Assembly: GCF_958298935.1 (NCBI RefSeq)
Contig: NC_084921.1
Span: 9,248,001-9,312,000 of the forward strand
Length of the DNA: 64,000 nt
From: Phragmites australis
Lineage: Eukaryota; Streptophyta; Magnoliopsida; Poales; Poaceae
Direction of reading: 5' to 3'
In this document: piece by piece, positions 10,788-23,141 of the stretch
Position numbering within the stretch: position 1 is the first letter of the stretch
Layout: every line of letters begins with the position of its first letter
Position numbers and translations under genes: made by a program
Notes under the pieces: model-generated
What the model was told of the DNA's origin: nothing
What the model saw: only the letters and a program-made list of their open reading frames with translations
Database searches by the model: none

Positions 10788-13216
10788 CACTACAACCAAA
10801 ATAATTATATAAGATGTCTTATCTCTAACAGTTTCTTTGAAACTGTGTGAGATAAACTATCTCAAAGGTCCACATTAGGAGTAGTTTGAGATAAGTTATA
10901 TGGTTGGAGCCATCTGAGATAAATTTCTCTTAGACAGTCCTACATAGAGTTGTCTGGGATAAATTTCTCATACAGCTCCACACTAGAATTATTTGAAATA
11001 CTCTGAAAACGTGGAGGATACTAAGGGTCAAGCTTACCTTACATGGTTCTCACTTCCCAACATTCGATAATAAATGATCTTCGTCTTTCGTGCCAGGGTC
11101 CACCCTTTCACCTCCTTCCACTGTTAAGGTCGGCTAGCATTGCCCCCCCAAAAAACCCATTCCTCTCTGCCAACATTACCCATCTCCACCGCCGTCTCCA
11201 CCACATTCCCTCTCCCATTGTGCCATGGCCGCTCTTGCGCCACCCAATCCACAACCCTTCCAGTGTCTCCTCTTCCCTTTGTGGACTTGTCCCTGATGAG
11301 CCAGCCCATGTCTGAGGAGGAGGAGGTGGAGCTGCTCTATAGAGAAGAGGAGTGCAACGAGCTCTCCTTCAAGGAGGAGGAGGACTGGTACTAGCTCAAG
11401 GGCGCTTCACCACTGTCGAGGTCTGACGAAAACGAGGAGGCTAGCAGCAATGACAACGATGATGCCTCACTAGTGAAGAGGTCGTTAGGCTAGAGTGTAT
11501 TGTAGGATAGCTAGTACCTAGCTTGATGTGAGGATTGGTCCCGATCTTCCGATAATCGATTTGTTGGTTAATGCCGCTGATCCGGCTTCTGATCAGGGTG
11601 ACCAAATCTCTACAATCACTTCACCACACAACATGTTGCCGTCAACCAATGCACGCCCCAGCTGACCTTCTTGCGAAGAACAATTCCTGCATTGTAATCG
11701 AAGAAAAAAGCAAGAACACGATAAAAGCAACTAAAATTGCTGAATAAAAATATTCTCACTTGGATAAATTGTTCCAGACTCCAATAAGTCGACCTAGTCA
11801 TGTTGAGCGATGAGAAACACAATAACATGAGCATTGAATCACAACAATAGGTCTGCTGACGTTAGTTCTACGACAAAATTGTTTCGTGAGGAGAAAAACT
11901 AAACAAAACACGAGTCTAAAAACCAGTGATGACAAAGAGTTGGCAAGCGAGGGTGGTGGCCAAGGAAGTGGCATGACCTATGGGCCCGTATTTTGAGGTT
12001 GTATGTTCCATATCAATTATTCTATAGCAACACCATGTTCTTGAGTTCCTATAAAATCATGCAACAAAAAATAACTCACATGAAATTTATTTTCTTGTAT
12101 GGTTGCATACATGATGGGCAGGGTCACATCATAGGTGATGGCATGCATGACAACGCTAATATGAATTTTAGCAAATTAATTCGGATTTAGCAACCTTTGA
12201 TGAAATTTGGATGTTTTTTTTTTAAATTCGGATCTCATTTTGTACCGATCTTTCTTTTATGTAAATTAATTAAAAGATCAGTTAACTTAGCCTAAATTAA
12301 TTTCCTTGTATTTACTTTGAACTCTCTTCCATATGCGTTTATGAATTAAGATAATAATGAATTTGAATTGCGAAATAAAATTTAAACACATCAAAAGGTA
12401 CAAGCAAAGGTAAATTTGAAAGAAATACATTCCCATATTTCAAACGCATTTGAGATTCTGAATGAGCATCGACGGTGCCCTCGTTGAAATACGTAAATGA
12501 TCAAATGCACGTGCAAGGTTAAATGGAATGCATGATTTAAATTTTTAAGTGACTGAATTTAAATTGCTAAGTGAATGTATGATTTAAATTCTCTTCTAAG
12601 CATTGTTGTGTTTAAACATGCACCTACATGCCTCATATCTACTATCTACTTAAAGTATTGTTGTGTTTAAATTCTCTTCTGTTTTTGCAGTTAAGTCTCG
12701 TGTTTAAATTTCTAAATGCATGTATGATCTAAAATCTTTCTTGTGTTTAAATTTTGGCGCCATGTGAATGTATTACTAACTGGTTAAAAAGAATATATCC
12801 TGGAACCTTAGCATGAAACACATGCTGGCTGAGTTGGTAAGAGGGTTGTGTCACCAGCATAAGGTTTGGTGATGCACTTGCGAAAATGGTGAGAAAAAAT
12901 TGGGGCGATGCTCGGGCGACCTGGCTATTGCATAATTTCCCTTTTCTGTTTCTTGGCTAGTTTAACTTTTTTTTTTGGTCTGTTTTCAAGCTCTGGAACC
13001 AAGTATCACTGACGGTTTGATTTTTTTTTATTTATTTCTGATGGTTCCAACTTAACACCTTCTGAGATCAGACTTATCTCAAACGACTTTTTACATGCCT
13101 GAGATGATCGGCTATTATCAGTGACACAATTACTCTAATGGCTCAGAAATCATATGAGATGAGGGTTTTCGATCCGTCTGAGATGACACTATGCGAGGTA
13201 ATGTTCCTTTGCCGTG
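10788..13216. mobile_element. Non-autonomous CACTA-type element
   Basis: The left end is CACTACAACCAAAATAATT at 10788. Repeated TCTGAGATAA-type words (in both orientations) occupy both flanks, 10800-11000 and 13060-13200, as expected for CACTA subterminal repeats. The right end is degenerate: CCGTG at 13212-13216 stands where TAGTG is expected. The 3-bp flanks (TCC, TTA) do not match. No transposase domain is visible in the 2.4 kb; an ORF at 11140-11394 encodes a Glu-rich stretch and may be captured host sequence. Confidence 0.55.
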
Positions 13217-13422
13217 TTATTTTTAAATAATGGTTTTCCTTAAATATTTTTTGCAGTGGAAAATTGGCCATTGCATTCTATTAACTACCCTAGGAAAATA
13301 GTCAGGAACATTTAATGTTGAATATTTTTTATAATGTTATATTTTTTATTTTTTCATAGTATGTGTTATTAAAATTTTATTGTCAAAGTATTTTAAAAGT
13401 ATGCAAGAGCTCTGGGTTCACG

Positions 13423-13971
13423 CATAGAACAAAAAAAAGGGACCGGTGATCGAATCGGCGAGCACACTGGTTCAATGGTTTGTTGGTTGGACCATCAACT
13501 CATTGGTGCAACCGCCGGTTGAAACAAAATAATAAATAATTGATTTTTAGAAACACCACTATAACTTGTAGACACATGTAGATACTTATACCACCATACA
13601 CACGTATTTGCACAATACCTACCGAACACTAGAGATACGGAGATTAAATATTGACAAAGTTACTATAGACATCTTATTATTGACGGATACCTCATCTATC
13701 ACCGAAATAAATTTACTTCGCGGTGAGACGCACAAGTATCAAACCTAATTGGTTGATAGCCAGTGGAGTAGAGGTTGTAGGTTTCCCTTGATTCCCAAGA
13801 TGCATAATATTCTTCTCAATTTCCTGCAAAACCAGTCCAACGAGTGCTGGTTTCCACCGGCTCATCCTGGTTCAATTGCATGACCGATCTTTTAACTGTA
13901 TCAGCCAGTGGAAACGCCGGTCCCGGTTTATTTGGGTTTAACCGTTGATCCGGCTGGATTTTTGTTCTATG
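13423..13971. mobile_element. Small hAT-like non-autonomous element
   Basis: The ends CATAGAACAAAAAAAAGG (left) and, on the other strand, CATAGAACAAAAATCCAG (right) are inverted copies. Subterminal CCGGT/CCGGC words recur near both ends. The flanking 8-mers GGTTCACG and GGTACACA match at 6 of 8 positions, compatible with an old hAT target duplication. There is no coding content. Confidence 0.45.
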
Positions 13972-14127
13972 GGTACACAAGAAGAGGTGGACACCTAGGA
14001 CCGCTCAGCCCTATGCCAAACGAGCAGTGGTCAAAACGACTCCCCAAAAATTGTCACTTCTTGACCGTGGGAAATAGTAAAAAGAAAAATCCTCAAGCAT
14101 GTAGATACATAGATAAATGCCCTCATT

Positions 14128-14226
14128 TAGAATACAGAAATTCCACATGAAATAATTATTTAGAGTACGGAAATTACACACGAAATAATTATCTATAATA
14201 CGGAAATTACACACGGAATGATTTGT
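14128..14226. repeat. 33-bp tandem repeat, three copies
   Basis: Three consecutive 33-bp units start at 14128, 14161 and 14194, each with the core TACGGAAATTACACAC (first copy TACAGAAATTCCACAT). The third unit diverges at its end. Function unknown. Confidence 0.8.
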
Positions 14227-14300
14227 TTGCCGCTGCAATCTCGAAAAAAATCCTGACTTCCCATAGGTGTCTTGAAACAAACGGAGGGCTCGTGGGAAAA

Positions 14301-15478
14301 TCGAGAAACAAGAAGGGCCTAGCAGAGACAATATACCACCTACATTCTTAGTTAAGTGATAAATGTTTTGGTAATTAATGATAATTGTATTATTATAGCT
14401 AACATGTATGTTTTAAGAAAAATAAAAAACTTAGTTCACAATGATTGTATGAGTTTTTTTTATCACTCATGAGTTTCTATTAAACGATTAAAGGGCATTT
14501 GAATCAAAATTAAAGATCTTTTAGTTCTAAGTGTTATAAGTGGTGAAGTATACTTAGAGTAGATATAAATTTCTTTCTATTTTTTTATCGTACTATAAAG
14601 GAGGTTAAGTGTTGTAGCTTTAACTAGTTAAGTCTAGACTTAGTTGGATACACACATTCGAAAATCTAGCACTAAGTATCTCAAAGAAGCCAATGGGTGA
14701 GAAGTGAAGAAGTTAATGCTCAAAGTCGATTGAATTGGATAACTCTCAGAGTTTTTGTTCATACCAGATTATCCGGTGCTGAAAGACTTGTACTCATCGG
14801 ATCTTATTTCTGTTATGAGCAGAAGCTGAATGACCTCAGTGATTGTTCGGTGATGGTAAATATGTGCATCAGAGTATTTAACAGAAGGGACATTTTCAAG
14901 ACTAACGAGTGTGCATCTAGTTATTGTTTAGGTTTGATAGGGATCAAGTGAACCAGTTAGCTTGTTACACTTAATGGTTGGCAATACCTAGTTGGTCGTG
15001 ATGATTGGAGATGTTCTCGATGAGCTCTTGGAGTTCTTATGGGAGTCTCGGGAAGAGCTTGTACTTGGTTTGATGTCCGTTAATCCGGATGGAGAAGTGA
15101 CAATCACTAGTGAGCACTTGAGTCTTGGTGACTCAAGGGGAGCAATATCCTTGTGTGGATGCTCCAACGAGGATTATAAGAGAGTACTAATTCTTCGATA
15201 TCTCAGGAAAAAATTGGTGTCCTCTTTCCCTACTCTCTTTTTATTCCGCAATTTACTTCTAGCATCTACTTATATGCAAGTTTCAATTCCGTAATTTACT
15301 TTTAAATTATATGCTTGCATATTTGTTCTCTATGATCTAGTATGATTGCTCAAGTAGTTACATTTTCTTCTTGTAGGCTAAGGCTATTTCTTGTTTTAGA
15401 AATAGATAATTATTTTAAAGTTTAATTAGAGTCCTATTTACCCGCTCTAGGGCTATTAAATCCTTTCAGAAAATAATA
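14301..15478 (+). mobile_element. Copia-type (SIRE/Maximus-like) solo LTR
   Basis: The stretch contains the series TTTTGGTAATTAATGAT, a CACTTGAGTCTTGGTGACTC block, CCTTGTGTGGATGCTCCAAC, and a terminal TCTAGGGCTATTAAATCCTTTCA. I recognise this order from grass Copia LTRs of the SIRE type. The right end at TTTCA (15478) is confident. The left end at 14301 is inferred from matching GAAAA 5-mers on both sides (14296-14300 and 15479-15483), a weak, low-complexity duplication. No PBS or internal region follows. The ORFs at 14697-15294 are LTR shadows. Confidence 0.55.
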
Positions 15479-15558
15479 CACATATGATGCATCAGGATTC
15501 ATGCAAGGGTGGCGACGAGGAGTGCGAAAGAATACACATACGTCGTTCTTGGTGGAAT

Positions 15559-15884
15559 TTTTACATTTTGATATTTTTTAAAACATATTTTATAAATAGA
15601 CCTTAAAAAATAATATTTAAAAGTAAACCTTTTTATATGCCGTCATACCATTTGGCGACGTGGTTGAATAACATGGTAATATACTTAGTGATCTTCTATT
15701 TTAAATTTGAAAAATCATACATGATAACTATCATATTGATAATTATCACCGTATCGCGCTATTCAATCACGGCGTCTGGTCAAATATCATAGCACCATAA
15801 AAAACCTATTTTTTTTTACATTGTTCCCGTAGATCTATACGTAGAAAAAGCTTTAAAAAAGTATCAAAAATTAAAAATCCCACC
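15559..15884. mobile_element. Foldback MITE in the proximal promoter of the kinase gene
   Basis: The left end GGTGGAATTTTTACATTTTG and the right end, read on the other strand GGTGGGATTTTTAATTTTTG, are inverted copies extending about 33 bp. The inner halves also pair (GACGTGGTTGAATAACATGG against CCGTGATTGAATAGCGCGAT), so most of the 326 bp can fold on itself. The element ends 12 bp before the TATA box of the pfkB gene. No clear target duplication was found. Confidence 0.55.
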
Positions 15885-15896
15885 TGCCCTTTTGTG

Positions 15897-15904
15897 TATA
15901 AAAA
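15897..15904 (+). promoter_or_regulatory. TATA box of the pfkB kinase gene
   Basis: TATAAAAA in the context GTGTATAAAAAGGCGG lies 165 bp upstream of the chosen start codon at 16062. Transcription would then start near 15930, leaving a GC-rich 5' UTR of roughly 130 bp. This also explains why the in-frame ATG at 15894, which sits before the TATA box, is not the start. Confidence 0.55.
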
Positions 15905-16061
15905 GGCGGAGAAGAACCACTCCTTCCCTTGCAATCCATATCTGCTTCCAACGCAGCCGTCTGCCGGCGACGACGACTTTTTCGTCCTCCGCTCGAGGAC
16001 AGGGGCAGCGGAGGCCGGAGGGAGGGAGAGGGAGAGCCAGGCGGCCAATCCCAAGGACCAT

Positions 16062-19000
16062 ATGGGCGCGGAGGCAGAGCAGCCGCAGCAGCAGCCTCCC
16101 TCCTCCCTCCGGGCCAGCAGGGACGCGGCGCCGGCGGTTTTGGGGCTGCAGCTGTCTGCGCTGATCGACCACGTCGCGCGCATCGACTGGTCCCTCCTCG
16201 AACGTATCCCCGGCGACCGCGGCGGCTCGCAGCAGGTACTCCAGACTTCTCCCTCGTTCCCTCCCTCCCTCCCTGCGCACACAACACAACCTCGTTCCCT
16301 TGCTCCACCCGCACTCGCCCAATTCTACCTACCAATGGCTCGCTCGATGGAACCAGTAACCGCTCAGGCAGTGTCGATTGCCACTTGCCAGTCCTTTCTT
16401 CTTCTTTTGTTCTTCGTGAGAAATTCCTTACAGTTTAAGTTCTTTCCTTTTCTTTGAGTTTTTTTTTGGTGTAGCGGTTACCATCATGTGGTCGTTCGAA
16501 AGATAGGTTCTTGTATTTGTGCAGAATTTAGCTCCAATTGCGCCCTGACCATGTTCCTTCTCCTGATTGTCAGGCCGGCCATGTGATATTTAGATCCCCT
16601 GTTCTACAATATTCTAATTCACTCATTTGTTACGGAACTCTTATTTAATTAATCAACAAACGATTTTTTTTATCTTTTTGCTGAAACGCTGCTATAGACG
16701 TAACTGTCCGGTTTCATTTGGGATTTCGTTTACTGTATTGTACTCCGTGTTCTTGAAATGTTTTGTACTGCCAATTCTGGTTTGGTTTTGTGAGAGAACA
16801 TTTGTTTGGTTATTTCCTTTGATGAATAAATGTCCTGCTACTCATTTATGCTATATCTTTCCCGGATTTTCTTTGACGAACGACCTATTCTTTTTGTTCC
16901 ACACGGTCCCGCTCTTCCTGTACTTGAATTCATAAAGGAGAACATAGTAATTCAAAGCAAGTACTTTTGGGGCTTACAGACAGATATTTCCTAAATTTGG
17001 CTTTGCATGTACTTTGGTTAGCTGCAGCTATACTGATTAGATTTGGTGTTTTTTTTTTAATCTAGATTATATTTGGTGTTGCTTTCACTGTAAAAGGGCT
17101 TGCCTGATGGTTTGGCATGCACAGCACTGCACATTTCAGGAACGGTCAAGTATGACTCAACTTTGCTCAAACTGATTGGTCCTTGACAATGTCAATAATT
17201 GATTGGGCTGCAGAGTTGGTAAAAGTTTGCAACACAAGAAAACCACCACGCTATGTTACTATCGTCCGGCATTCTTGACTTTTCATTGCAAAGATATGTA
17301 GTTGCAGGCTCAACATATTGCCAGATATTCGATATTTACTGTGTCGTTGTCATACTATTTGATCACTGAAAAGTGTGTTCCCCATTTATCATCAAGGGAG
17401 AAAAGTTGTACTTGGCATGGTCTTAAATCTTAACATGATAATTCTATATGTCTCGAGACACTTAGCCAATTAGGCAGCACCTTTTATGGTCTCACTGCCG
17501 AGTTCTTGTGTAAGAAAGAAGTAGTGCATGTTTATCTCTCTATAATACAAATTTTTTTGATAGAAAAAATTGTAATTTCATATCAGTTAGATTCGCAGTT
17601 AGATTTTAAAATGTTAAATTTGGGATCTGTATCTTTTAGATTATGCGTAATCAGTTAGATGGCTTCCTCTATCTATCAAATCCACTCTTCTCTCTTGCTG
17701 AGGAACTGAGAAAGTTGGAGATTCTACAGTTGAACATGCTGAAAACTTATCAATTTCCTTCTCATCGCATCAGCACAACTCAGCAAGAAGACATTTAGCT
17801 TTAGCTTGTAAACAAAGAGAAAACACATGCATACATGTGCAGGAATAATTTCATGCTATCAAAAGTTTTTTTTTTCGATGGAAACTTTGGAAGAAATTTG
17901 GAGTCAAAGATACCAAAGAAATGCGGAAATATATTGTATGGTAGTTGATACCTATCACTTCCTCTTAGCTATTGTTTTGGCGGTTGAAGAATCATGCATC
18001 TAGTCTGTTCGATTATTGTTTTTTGGTCCCATTTGCATCATGAATTATTTTCCTTTGAGCCTTGATTGGTTATGCAGTATCAAGATTTACAACTATACTG
18101 GAAAGTACCAGGCATCAGACTTTTTGTCATTTGGTTAGGTTCTGAATTTTATCTGACCGGGGTTTTATGTACAGGTGTCCATTGAGGAGCTGAATCATAT
18201 TCTTACTGAAGTGAATGCCCACATCCTTCCTTCCCGTGATGATCTCTCTCCTATAACTACTATAGCCGGTGGAAGTGTTGCTAACACAATTCGTGGGCTC
18301 TCAGCGGGTTTTGGGATATCAACGGGAATAATTGGAGCTTGTGGAGATGACAACCAGGGATTTTTGTTTGTCAACAATATGAGCTTTAATGGTGTAGATC
18401 TCACAAGATTAAGGGCCAAAAAAGGGCACACTGCTCAGGTAGCCTAACATATGAAGCCCGAATTTATCTTTTTTTGCCCTTATTTTACTGCATAGTGGAT
18501 AAGGCTGAAAAGCATACCCTATTATAGTGTGCATGCTTGGTCGATGCAAGCGGCAATCGCACCATGCGGCCATGCCTATCTAGTGCAGTCAAGATGCAGG
18601 TATCCTTTTGTTTGATACAGTCTTAAATGTTACATAGGTTACTTGTCTCTTAACAATCTTATGATTGATGAGATCATTTGTCCACGTAACAGGCCAATGA
18701 GTTCAGAAAGGAGGACTTCAAAGGCTCCAAGGTGGTTCATTTTTTTCCCCCTCTTTTGTGCTTTTCGATTTCTTCATATATATATTCTTGTCAGAAAGAA
18801 CATTCTAGCATATGTATTTGTTAAGTCTGAATTTTCTTTGCTATTTATTTTAATGCAGTGGCTTGTTATTAGATATGCACAACAGAATATGGAACAGATT
18901 CTTGAAGCTATTAGGATCGCTAAACAGGAAGGCCTTTCAGTATCATTAGATTTGGCCAGTTTTGAGGTCAGAATGCAGCTTTATTAAAGTGATTGCACAC

Positions 19001-19989
19001 TTGAGGCCAGCTTTGCATACACAGTCTGATTTTAGTCTGGTTGGCTATATTTTGTTTATATGCAGATGGTTCGCAGCTATAGGTCACAAATTATTGACCT
19101 TTTAGAGACTGGCAACATTGACCTCTGTTTCGCCAATGAGGATGAAGCTAGAGAGCTGATAGGGTGATTGTCTCCACTATTATCTTATATTGTTGTATCT
19201 AAGTCGGAAAATAACAAAAGAGTGGTAAATTCAAAGAGCAAAAACAAATGCTTATTCAATCGTTTGAGTGTCAAACTGCCAACGGATAATTGCTTACTGT
19301 TACTGCTCTCTTTATCTCTGAGATGGGAGTTCAAAGGCCCATAGCTCATCTGTTGCATGTATCTGCAGGGGAGGTCTGGCATCTGATCCGGAGGAGGCAC
19401 TCTCGTTCTTGGGCAAGTACTGCAAATGGGCCGTGGTGACCCTTGCTTCAAAGGGCTGTATAGCAAAGCATGGCAAGCAGGTGATGTTCAAGTCCCTATG
19501 GATCGTAAATTACACGGCCAATCAACAATGTTCCCTTCCGACTTCGAAAGTTTTATTTCGAAGAATGACACTGCTATTTCTCAGTCGATAAGCACGATTT
19601 GGAAGGAGGAAATGTTAACCTGCATATATTTTAGAACGTTACTTCTTTTCAACTGGTTAATGCCAGATGCATTATTCTTTTCATCCGGTAGTTGAGTAAT
19701 GATACCACAAGTCTGTAACAGAAGGGCAAATGGAATGCAGGTTGTTCATGTGCCGGCCATCGGGGAGAGCAACGCGGTGGACGCCACCGGAGCAGGCGAC
19801 CTGTTCGCGAGCGGGTTCCTGTACGGGCTGGTGAAGGGGCTGCCGCTGGATGAGTGCTGCAAGGTGGGGGCGTGCAGCGGCGGGTCGGTCGTCCGGGCGC
19901 TGGGCGGGGAGGTGAGGCCGGAGAACTGGCAGTGGATGTACAAGCAGATGAACGCCAGGGGCCTCCTGCTCCCCGACCTCAAGAACTGA
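16062..19989 (+). CDS. pfkB-family carbohydrate kinase (adenosine kinase/ribokinase-like), 8 coding exons
   Basis: Coding exons: 16062-16235, 18175-18438, 18528-18599, 18693-18731, 18859-18966, 19066-19163, 19369-19480, 19741-19989. They join in frame through GT-AG introns into 371 codons, the usual size for the family. The N-terminus (residues 1-58) is Gln/Pro/Ala-rich with an LGLQLSALIDHVARID start of the fold. Residues about 90-105 hold AGGSVANTIRGLSAGFG, the glycine-rich substrate/lid signature. The last exon holds DATGAGDLFASGFLYG, the second pfkB signature with the anion-hole GAG and catalytic Asp. The sequence resembles a plant clade including Arabidopsis At1g19600, related to cyanobacterial slr0537-like sugar kinases (recalled, not searched). 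It should phosphorylate a sugar or nucleoside with ATP; the substrate cannot be read from sequence. Intron 1 is long (1.94 kb). All exon joins are phase 0 except 6/7. No disruption is seen. Confidence 0.92.
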
Positions 19990-21320
19990 AACGAACCTAC
20001 CTAGCAGGCTATCACCAGCAGCTTCACCCTAAGGCTCACAAGAGGCCATTCTTGGTTGCTGCAATTGTTGCCATCATTGTTACATTGGATTTGCCATTCT
20101 TAATTTGTGGCATGGCAAAGGTCACGCACACTGATTAATTTGTTCGAGGGAACCACTCCTCCAATGATTGAATCAATCAAATGGAGTGCTACTCCTATCG
20201 TGCTTGTTTTGGAGTGCTCCAGCCACTTTGGTATGTTTGAATGAGTTTTTATAGCAGCTTTCTGAGTGAAATTAGAAGGAGTTTTATTGAATTCAGTTTT
20301 TATCTTATCAAGTAGAATCTGTATGAGTGATTTTTTAAAATAAAATAGATATTAAAAACTGAAAAAATAGCTTTCTCTTATTTATTTTCTACACAGAATT
20401 ATTTCTTTTCTAGAATTTATTCTAAAGGATCATTTTTAACTATATAATAATAATTATTTTTTTAAAAAATACTCTCTCTAGAGAATTTAGATCCGTAGAA
20501 GTTTTACCAATCAGATCCAAATCTTCCTAAGAAATTGCTCGTCTTTCTTGGCAGGCTTGCTGCTTAGCATCCCTTGTTCCTACTATTTGATTTCAGTTGT
20601 CAGTAAAAGAACTGGACAACGTGTGATCTGAGATTACTCATGATACCTGGAGCTCGAGAAAAAATGTTTCGTTGACAAGTGTGAAAGAATGTAGTGCACC
20701 ATGCTTTGGGGGTAAAACCAATAAGAAAAAATGGATACCATTACAAACAAGCTGAGGAAGAAAAAATAGTAGAGCAAAATGGAAAAAAAAAAAGGAAATT
20801 CCAAATTCCAGTGGATGGATGGCGACGTGATGCTCGTATTGGGCCTGACCCTGGGCCTCCAGTGGGCCTAAAGCAAGATCTCGGGCGGCCAGCCCAGTGG
20901 GCCAACGAAACGAAGTGTAATCAGGGTTTACAAATGTGTTTGATGTCTGAAAGTCGGCTCTCGACGATTACCGTGAAACCGCGATAACTGTACAATAATT
21001 CGGTAGAAACCGATCGAATTTTATTAATTTTTTAATTTTTAGTTTAAACTTAACCGAAAACCGATCGATTTATGAATACGGTGTGAACCGAATCGAAAGG
21101 TTACAGCGATAACTGAACGGTTACGGAGGATTTTGTGAACACCGAGTAGAACTAAGTCAATAGTCATTCCTCTTTCGTTTAAGGTTTTTTATATTTCAAA
21201 AATAAAAAATAAATTAGGCGTTCATTTGGAAAAATTACAGATATATATATATATATTAATTTTTTCAAACAGAATTATAGTTTTGCAATTTTTTTGATTT
21301 ACGAAATATAAAAATAAAAA
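19990..21320. other. Kinase 3' region and intergenic repeats
   Basis: Positions 19990-20160 are the likely 3' UTR. Positions 20215-20520 are AT-rich, MITE-like sequence without clear ends. Positions 20955-21150 repeat words such as CGATAACTG and ACCGATCGA in both orientations, as in hAT-like repeats near grass genes. A (TA)n run lies at 21240-21260. No gene is seen. Confidence 0.4.
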
Positions 21321-21547
21321 ATCACTTCCGCTTCCGTCTTGTTTCCGGTTCCAGACGCCTCCTCCAATCCGGGCTCCCAACGTCTCGGTAAGAGGAGGAA
21401 CACGACGCCGCTAGGCGCGCCACGAGGGAGGCTCCAATCCCATCCAAATCCACTCCACCCCTACCCAAGAAGCAGCGGCGCGAGGAGGAGATCCAGGCGG
21501 GCGGGGAGGCAGCCACCGTCCGTCCGTCCATCCACCCAAATCTGCTG

Positions 21548-21829
21548 GTGAGCAGCTAATCGTGATCCAGTTTCGCTTTCGCTTGCGATTGAATCGATTC
21601 GATTCGAAAGGAAATCAGCACCCCATCGACCCGTTCCTCATCGCATCGCCTCTTCTCCTCTCGCCTCCTGAAGATATTGATTCCCATGTTATTATCTCAG
21701 ATAAATTCGTCGCTAGTTCAATTTAGTCCCCCCTTTCTGTCGGAATCTCCATTTCAAACCGATTTGATTCATCCAGGAATGAACGGATCCTCTTCTCCTC
21801 ATTATTATCATGGATTTTGGACTCTGCAG
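21548..21829 (+). other. Putative 5' UTR intron of the IscA-like gene
   Basis: A GC-rich leader (about 21330-21547) ends in CTGCTG|GTGAGC, a good donor. An acceptor ACTCTGCAG lies at 21829, with CGCAG at 21834 as an alternative. Removing this segment deletes the in-frame ATG at 21817 and leaves the ATG at 21871 as first start. Inferred from sequence only; transcript data would decide. Confidence 0.45.
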
Positions 21830-21870
21830 CGCAGGTTGCTTCTAGAGGAGAGAGGCTCCCGAAGAAGGCC

Positions 21871-23141
21871 ATGTCGTCGTCCGTGCTGAGGGCTGCGGCC
21901 GACAGGGCCATCCGCAGGCAGGCCCTCACTCTGACGGACGCCGCGGCGTCCAGGATCCGGCAGCTCCTTAGCCTCAGGCAGCGGCCCTACCTGCGGCTCG
22001 GCGTCAAAGCGCGAGGCTGCAACGGCCTCTCCTACACGCTCAACTACGCCGGTACGCTTTGCTTTCTTCTTATCTCGCCAGCTGTTCCTGTACCTGTTCA
22101 TCATTTTCACTGTGGTCAGCTATCATGTACTGCAACTTGAACATCCAGTACTTGCTGCGGACAAGTTTCGGAGGGAGTAAAACAAATCAAAAAGTGATGA
22201 TCTAAAAATACCCAAACAAAAAAGGGTGATGATTCCATAATCCATGGTTTATGTTCTGCGATTGCAAGATTTTTTAGGAAAACAATTGTTATGTTTCTAC
22301 CTGGTACTGCCCAGTAAACTAATCTGCAGAATTCCATATTTGATATATTGCTGCTAAATGGTGGTTCTTGTGGAGCGGACTCCAAGATGTCCAGTGATAT
22401 AGTAGTACCATACTATCAAGTCTGCTGTTATTACCATCTGGTTGATATGTAGGTCAACATGTTCATGGCATACTGGTATGCATGTTTAATTATTTTGCGT
22501 AATATCTGATCGGATGGTTTCTACAGTCATACTTGCCCATGGTATGCTTTTTCACTGTTGCGTCAATGTTAGTCAGTGCTACGAAAAGACTTGCTCATGT
22601 TTGCAAAGTTCTGGCTTCCAAGCATAACATCGCTGTTGGACAAGTTCTTGTAGAGACTGGTGGCATGTAACCTGTATGGCACGGTCCCTTGATTTTATCT
22701 ACACAAATCAGCCCATGTATTGAGTTTGGCCAATTATAATCAAGCATGCTTTTTAAAGGGGACACTGAATCATGTTGCATTGTGTTGTAATATTTAACTT
22801 TCTGCTTGTGGTTACTACTGTCTGCTGTTGCTCAAGAACCATCACTGCTAATTTCAGATGAAAAAGGGAAGTTTGATGAGCTTGTTGAAGAGAAGGGAGT
22901 TAAAGTACTAATCGACCCTAAAGCTCTGATGCATGTTATCGGCACCAAGATGGACTATGTCGACGATCCACTAAAGTACAGTTCCTACATGAAACTATGC
23001 TTCCTCCTCCATCTACATATGTTAAGTAATAAGCGCTCCTGTTGCAGGTCTGAGTTTGTGTTCATAAACCCGAACTCCAAAGGGGAGTGTGGCTGTGGTG
23101 AATCTTTCATGACTACAAGCAGCAAAGGGTCCACATCATGA
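21871..23141 (+). CDS. Iron-sulfur assembly protein IscA-like, mitochondrial type, 3 coding exons
   Basis: Coding exons 21871-22051, 22858-22975 and 23048-23141 join in frame through GT-AG introns to 130 residues, normal for plant IscA-like 1 proteins. IscA (HesB/YadR/YfhF, A-type carrier) proteins bind iron or an Fe-S cluster and pass it to apoproteins. The three conserved cysteines are present: one in [10 protein letters not shown] (exon 1) and two in GECGCGESF near the C-terminus (exon 3). The core [15 protein letters not shown] begins at about residue 19. The first 18 residues, rich in Ala and Arg without acidic residues except one Asp, could be a short mitochondrial targeting peptide. 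The ATG at 21871 was chosen because the upstream in-frame ATG (21817) lies in the putative leader intron. It is in tandem with the kinase gene and convergent with the bHLH gene. No defect is visible. Confidence 0.93.

Noticed and set aside
12829..12880. tRNA/SINE-like A-box (TGGCTGAGTTGGTAAGAG)
   Set aside because: No matching B-box at the right distance and no cloverleaf can be folded; treated as chance similarity.
15806..16457. Minus-strand and alternative-frame ORFs of 150-190 codons over kinase exon 1
   Set aside because: Shadows of the GC-rich first exon; only the frame from 16062 splices into the pfkB protein.
21817..21870. In-frame upstream ATG of the IscA-like gene
   Set aside because: It lies in a likely 5' UTR intron (GTGAGC ... 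CTGCAG); the ATG at 21871 gives the usual protein length.
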